From Isotricha intestinalis (lineage: Eukaryota > Ciliophora > Litostomatea > Vestibuliferida > Isotrichidae): a DNA stretch of 64,000 nucleotides. A program made the translations under genes and the position numbers. Of this stretch, positions 62,101 to 64,000 are shown in pieces. Each line of letters opens with the position of its first letter. The stretch's first letter is position 1. The notes beneath the pieces were generated by a model. That model was not told the DNA's origin. It searched no databases and saw only the letters and a list, made by a program, of their open reading frames with translations. The stretch is from the NCBI GenBank assembly GCA_023807065.1, contig JAJJLU010003458.1, forward strand, positions 62,001-126,000, given 5' to 3'.

Positions 62101-64000
62101 TTAAGAGTTCAAGGAGGAATATCAACAGATTTAAATTTAATTAAAATCTTTATTAATGGTGAAGAACAAGAACATACAAATTATGAATATATAAATTCTT
62201 TTGCTCAAAATGAAGATAATTATACTCATATAAAAAATAATCCTTTAATTTCTAATTATAAATTTCCTACTCGAAGTTTAACCTTTTTTTATTATTTAAA
62301 TCAAAAAGATTATATCGATGATGAAGAAAATTTAAGTGATTTAGAAGAAGGAATTCGTATTTGGGAAGCAGAAATTTCAAAAGTTAAAGATTTATATGAA
62401 AAAAATAGTAATCATTTATTAAAATTTTTTAGATATTGTGTTAAAGGTATTTTTATTCCATTAGGTTGTATTTTAAAAACTATTTTTACTTACTCACATA
62501 ATTGTGGAGGAAATAAAATTTTATTAATTTATCAAGTTTTAATGAAACTTTTATATATTAAAAACTTTTTAATTGAAATTAAAACTTATTTGTATTCTGA
62601 AAAAAATGTTAATTTTATTAATTTTAAATTACAAGAATTTTTATCTGATGAAAGTCAAAAAGAAACTTTAGAAGATTTTTTTAATTTAAAAGAAGGGAAA
62701 AAATTTTCTCCTTTTGATTACACTCAATTATATGATATATTAAATAATCATATATTAAAATATATAAATTATCCAACATCATTAAATATGATTGAAAATT
62801 TTGGTTATAATGAACTAGAACATTTTTCCTTTTATAATGTTCAAAATGAAATAGAATTACTTTCAGTTCCTTGTCAAATAAATAGAAAAAAAAGGGCTGG
62901 ATTATTTTCAAATTTAAGAAAAAAAAATAATTTTAGTATTATTCCTAATAATCAAACTTTTTTTCATCAAAATACAGATAATCCTTTATTAACAAATGAA
63001 AAACAATCAAATTTTATTTATGATGATTCAGAAAATGAAAAATTAGAAAGTATATTTAAAGAATATGATAAAGCAAAAAAAAATATAAATAAAAGTTATT
63101 CTTTAGTATCTACTCTTAATGAAATTTGTAATGAATATGAAGTAAATTATAGAAGATTATTTTTATGTATTTTAATATATTTATCATCAAAAGAAGAAGA
63201 ATATCAAATTGAATGTTTTCTTATTTTATATAAATTATTAAAAATAGAAAATTATGAAACTCAAGATGCAATAATGGATAATTTAGGAGGAAAAAGTTCA
63301 AAAGAACTTGGTTTTATTAGTAATTTAAGTAATCAATTATATATTATTATTGTTAAATTATTCATAAGTGATTTTAATATTGATTATGAAAATTATAGAA
63401 CTCATCAAATATTAATTTTTAATATAATGAGAATATTTAAAACTCTTTGTGAAAATCATTTTACTTTTTTTCAAAATATATTTTTTAAAGAGCTTGAATT
63501 TTCTTTTGTAAGAAATTTAAATTGTAAAATGAATATAACAATGAAAACAAAATTTTTAAGTAAAGATGAAAATAAATCAGAAAATAATAAATTAAATGAG
63601 GTAATGTCTTTTAGTAATTTTTTAATAAGTATTCTTCATAAAATAATGATAATAACAAATAAAGCAAAAGACGAAGCTCATATTCAATATTATTTTGATA
63701 CAGAATTTTGTATTATTGAATTATTAATTGAATTAATTCAAGGAAATAAAGAAGAAATTTTAATTGTTTCTAAAGATAAAACTAAAAAAGATGAATTTAC
63801 TAATAGTTGTACTGCTTTTATTTTTCATAATTTTGTTCAAGTTGTTACTGATATTTTATTTGATGATTCAATGATTTTAAAATATGCTTTTAAAACTAGA
63901 TTAATATTAATGACTTTTTTTATTTCTATTCTTGAACAAAAAAAAAATGAAGAAATTCAAAAAATTATTATGAAATTCTTAACTATTAATAGAGTTTTAT
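59182..64000 (+). CDS. giant UBR-box protein, 3' end outside the window
   Basis: Open from tandem ATGs at 59182 and 59185 to the window edge, 1,606 codons with no stop. An acidic, Ser/Asn-rich start (1-110) leads into a UBR box, the N-degron-binding zinc fold: C127, C146, C149, C158, C161, C165-H166, H171, C184-x-C186, H191. A second Cys cluster (about 200-265, CPYTDWCD, CVCEFCYKLCG, CECEE) follows. Long helical solenoid regions fill the rest. Near 1,422 TLCENHFTFFQN resembles the start of the RIH-associated domain of IP3/ryanodine receptors. UBR-box proteins usually act as ubiquitin ligases or calcium/autophagy scaffolds (UBR4 type). No RING or HECT is visible yet. The missing C-terminus would decide its role. 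Confidence 0.85.
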   Translation, partial: MMKNKEFKKKMSISDDIDENNIYEDNLNLNNKNSEIEEKSSVYNQEMMSENNNSNVLYDSNKSMTKISKIEDKINDFKNDINNSSEFEKSVSFLEESENSIISRKKSPKKEEIPDLIVESFLQIKECPILKYGIKPSSEPIKYGFCSTCDINLIHPICIFCIEKCHKKYNHQIRIKTEPEKIICGCGERLHKFPLKDKKTEYKTDKDCPYTDWCDKTGLNHLYVVDDICVCEFCYKLCGLEGMGVPLEIEKEMLQICECEELNNGYSHIDLKQIYRKFENLIKSSKHYIMDKIEPLIFFNILFLGKHSYQFLFFNFEEVINEFNHLDENSKYEIKENFLVTNFFLSLKNFNLVASKIKKIPLRYYCPQASNKITFKTVYNIFKYIKYRDNTLNWIFYEHILFFYRKVYLGEKTNKMDKYKLYDLENFSPIQRKCIFDINKSFYPESKEHINFLIEYCSFLLNSEITCIDAYNAIIEFCGIFKRMAVFFLFNSAEMTRLCFSLEKGFEFFKKSKSNYQQIKLYLIIIKMMHYFIYSYNDEIFFQFLLSERKNRDPNITFLFEINELGRLICKNVIRISYSILLLQNVNENNDRVDQNKCTKIMNHAMKILTFLISPKDNFNISLSKFRNNCNNYLNILKISYENDNLFKQIIEHTNFIENNYEKYYSIEIENNELINEISKSLEGILSLAKNSEIKPYLLRSHYYYAISKIFYIAKFDDTNQEHKDFISNYFLFLRYFIENNNDNCFIIFSHFILNAIFRIPKSFCLDILRIIEYASDIICKKDTIILNSKHILKTLYNYFNLFKDCFKVKEIKSESINSNLSDNNFNDDFLHLILMITCKLVILTTHQNPKLIKKVCRDYLSNLINIINFSTISSDNLCLILVFINKIFDSSDGKDRKNLIELINVNILLKDLNDLSIDLDYRTEILRFLKKYKFSIFFKEISSIPTNVTQGSQFLIEDSPRKKRTKTIKRKSLRVQGGISTDLNLIKIFINGEEQEHTNYEYINSFAQNEDNYTHIKNNPLISNYKFPTRSLTFFYYLNQKDYIDDEENLSDLEEGIRIWEAEISKVKDLYEKNSNHLLKFFRYCVKGIFIPLGCILKTIFTYSHNCGGNKILLIYQVLMKLLYIKNFLIEIKTYLYSEKNVNFINFKLQEFLSDESQKETLEDFFNLKEGKKFSPFDYTQLYDILNNHILKYINYPTSLNMIENFGYNELEHFSFYNVQNEIELLSVPCQINRKKRAGLFSNLRKKNNFSIIPNNQTFFHQNTDNPLLTNEKQSNFIYDDSENEKLESIFKEYDKAKKNINKSYSLVSTLNEICNEYEVNYRRLFLCILIYLSSKEEEYQIECFLILYKLLKIENYETQDAIMDNLGGKSSKELGFISNLSNQLYIIIVKLFISDFNIDYENYRTHQILIFNIMRIFKTLCENHFTFFQNIFFKELEFSFVRNLNCKMNITMKTKFLSKDENKSENNKLNEVMSFSNFLISILHKIMIITNKAKDEAHIQYYFDTEFCIIELLIELIQGNKEEILIVSKDKTKKDEFTNSCTAFIFHNFVQVVTDILFDDSMILKYAFKTRLILMTFFISILEQKKNEEIQKIIMKFLTINRVL

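Noticed and set aside
1..64000. tRNA, rRNA or snRNA genes
   Set aside because: No GC-rich cloverleaf, TTCRANNC arm or conserved U-RNA box was noticed on either strand. A covariance scan would be needed to exclude diverged copies.

Overview
This is a strongly AT-rich, gene-dense eukaryotic window. Intact genes end in TAA, TAG and TGA, and glutamine is written CAA, so the standard genetic code applies. Two introns (30 and 31 bases) are well supported and a third (24 bases) is likely. All start with GTA and end in AG. Intergenic spacers are almost pure A/T, start codons sit behind A-rich leaders, and asparagine runs are common. The content (sperm-tail PG-rich repeats, coiled-coil cytoskeletal proteins, a CCT-motif protein, long WD40 and UBR proteins) suggests a unicellular, probably ciliated protist. 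A ciliate that keeps the standard code would fit, but that is inference.

Layout. 1-10.1 kb: a small secreted protein, a SAM-domain protein, a RING/membrane protein with a tiny intron, a RING/B-box/WD40 protein, asparagine-rich proteins and a longin-like tail-anchored protein. 10.1-11.9 kb: no intact gene, decayed coding remnants. 11.9-26.6 kb: a large unknown protein, two more members of the secreted family in tandem, a PG-rich repeat protein, a CCT-motif protein, a C2/coiled-coil gene with an intron, a membrane protein, SmD3 and several cytoskeletal-looking coiled coils. 26.8-30.1 kb: another coiled-coil protein, a decayed LisH/WD40 gene and ribosomal protein eL32. 30.3-39.2 kb: a proline/glutamine/tyrosine-rich protein, a pseudokinase/B-box/BspA-repeat protein, a broken annexin-like gene and a TRAPPC8-like trafficking subunit. 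40-47.1 kb: coiled-coil proteins and a decayed RBR ubiquitin ligase. 47.5-53.6 kb: a second BspA-repeat protein with a protease-like head, a tandem WD40 pair and a TLDc protein. 54.9-64 kb: two cytoskeletal-looking proteins, a Rab GTPase with an intron, and the 5' part of a giant UBR-box protein that runs off the window.

Most genes look like single transcription units on either strand, with no operons. The clearest themes are membrane traffic (longin, Rab, TRAPPC8), ubiquitin-type signalling (RING, B-box, UBR, decayed RBR), the cilium or cytoskeleton, and core RNA and protein synthesis (SmD3, eL32).

The best candidate for an under-described system is a modular family. Enzyme-like heads that have lost catalytic residues (a kinase with HNH instead of HRD, and a trypsin-like fold without its triad) are joined through a shared linker module to 24-residue BspA-type leucine-rich repeats with the same C-terminal cap. 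A secreted three-member family with a conserved GELY/YG core is the second candidate. The longer gaps repeatedly hold decayed genes.
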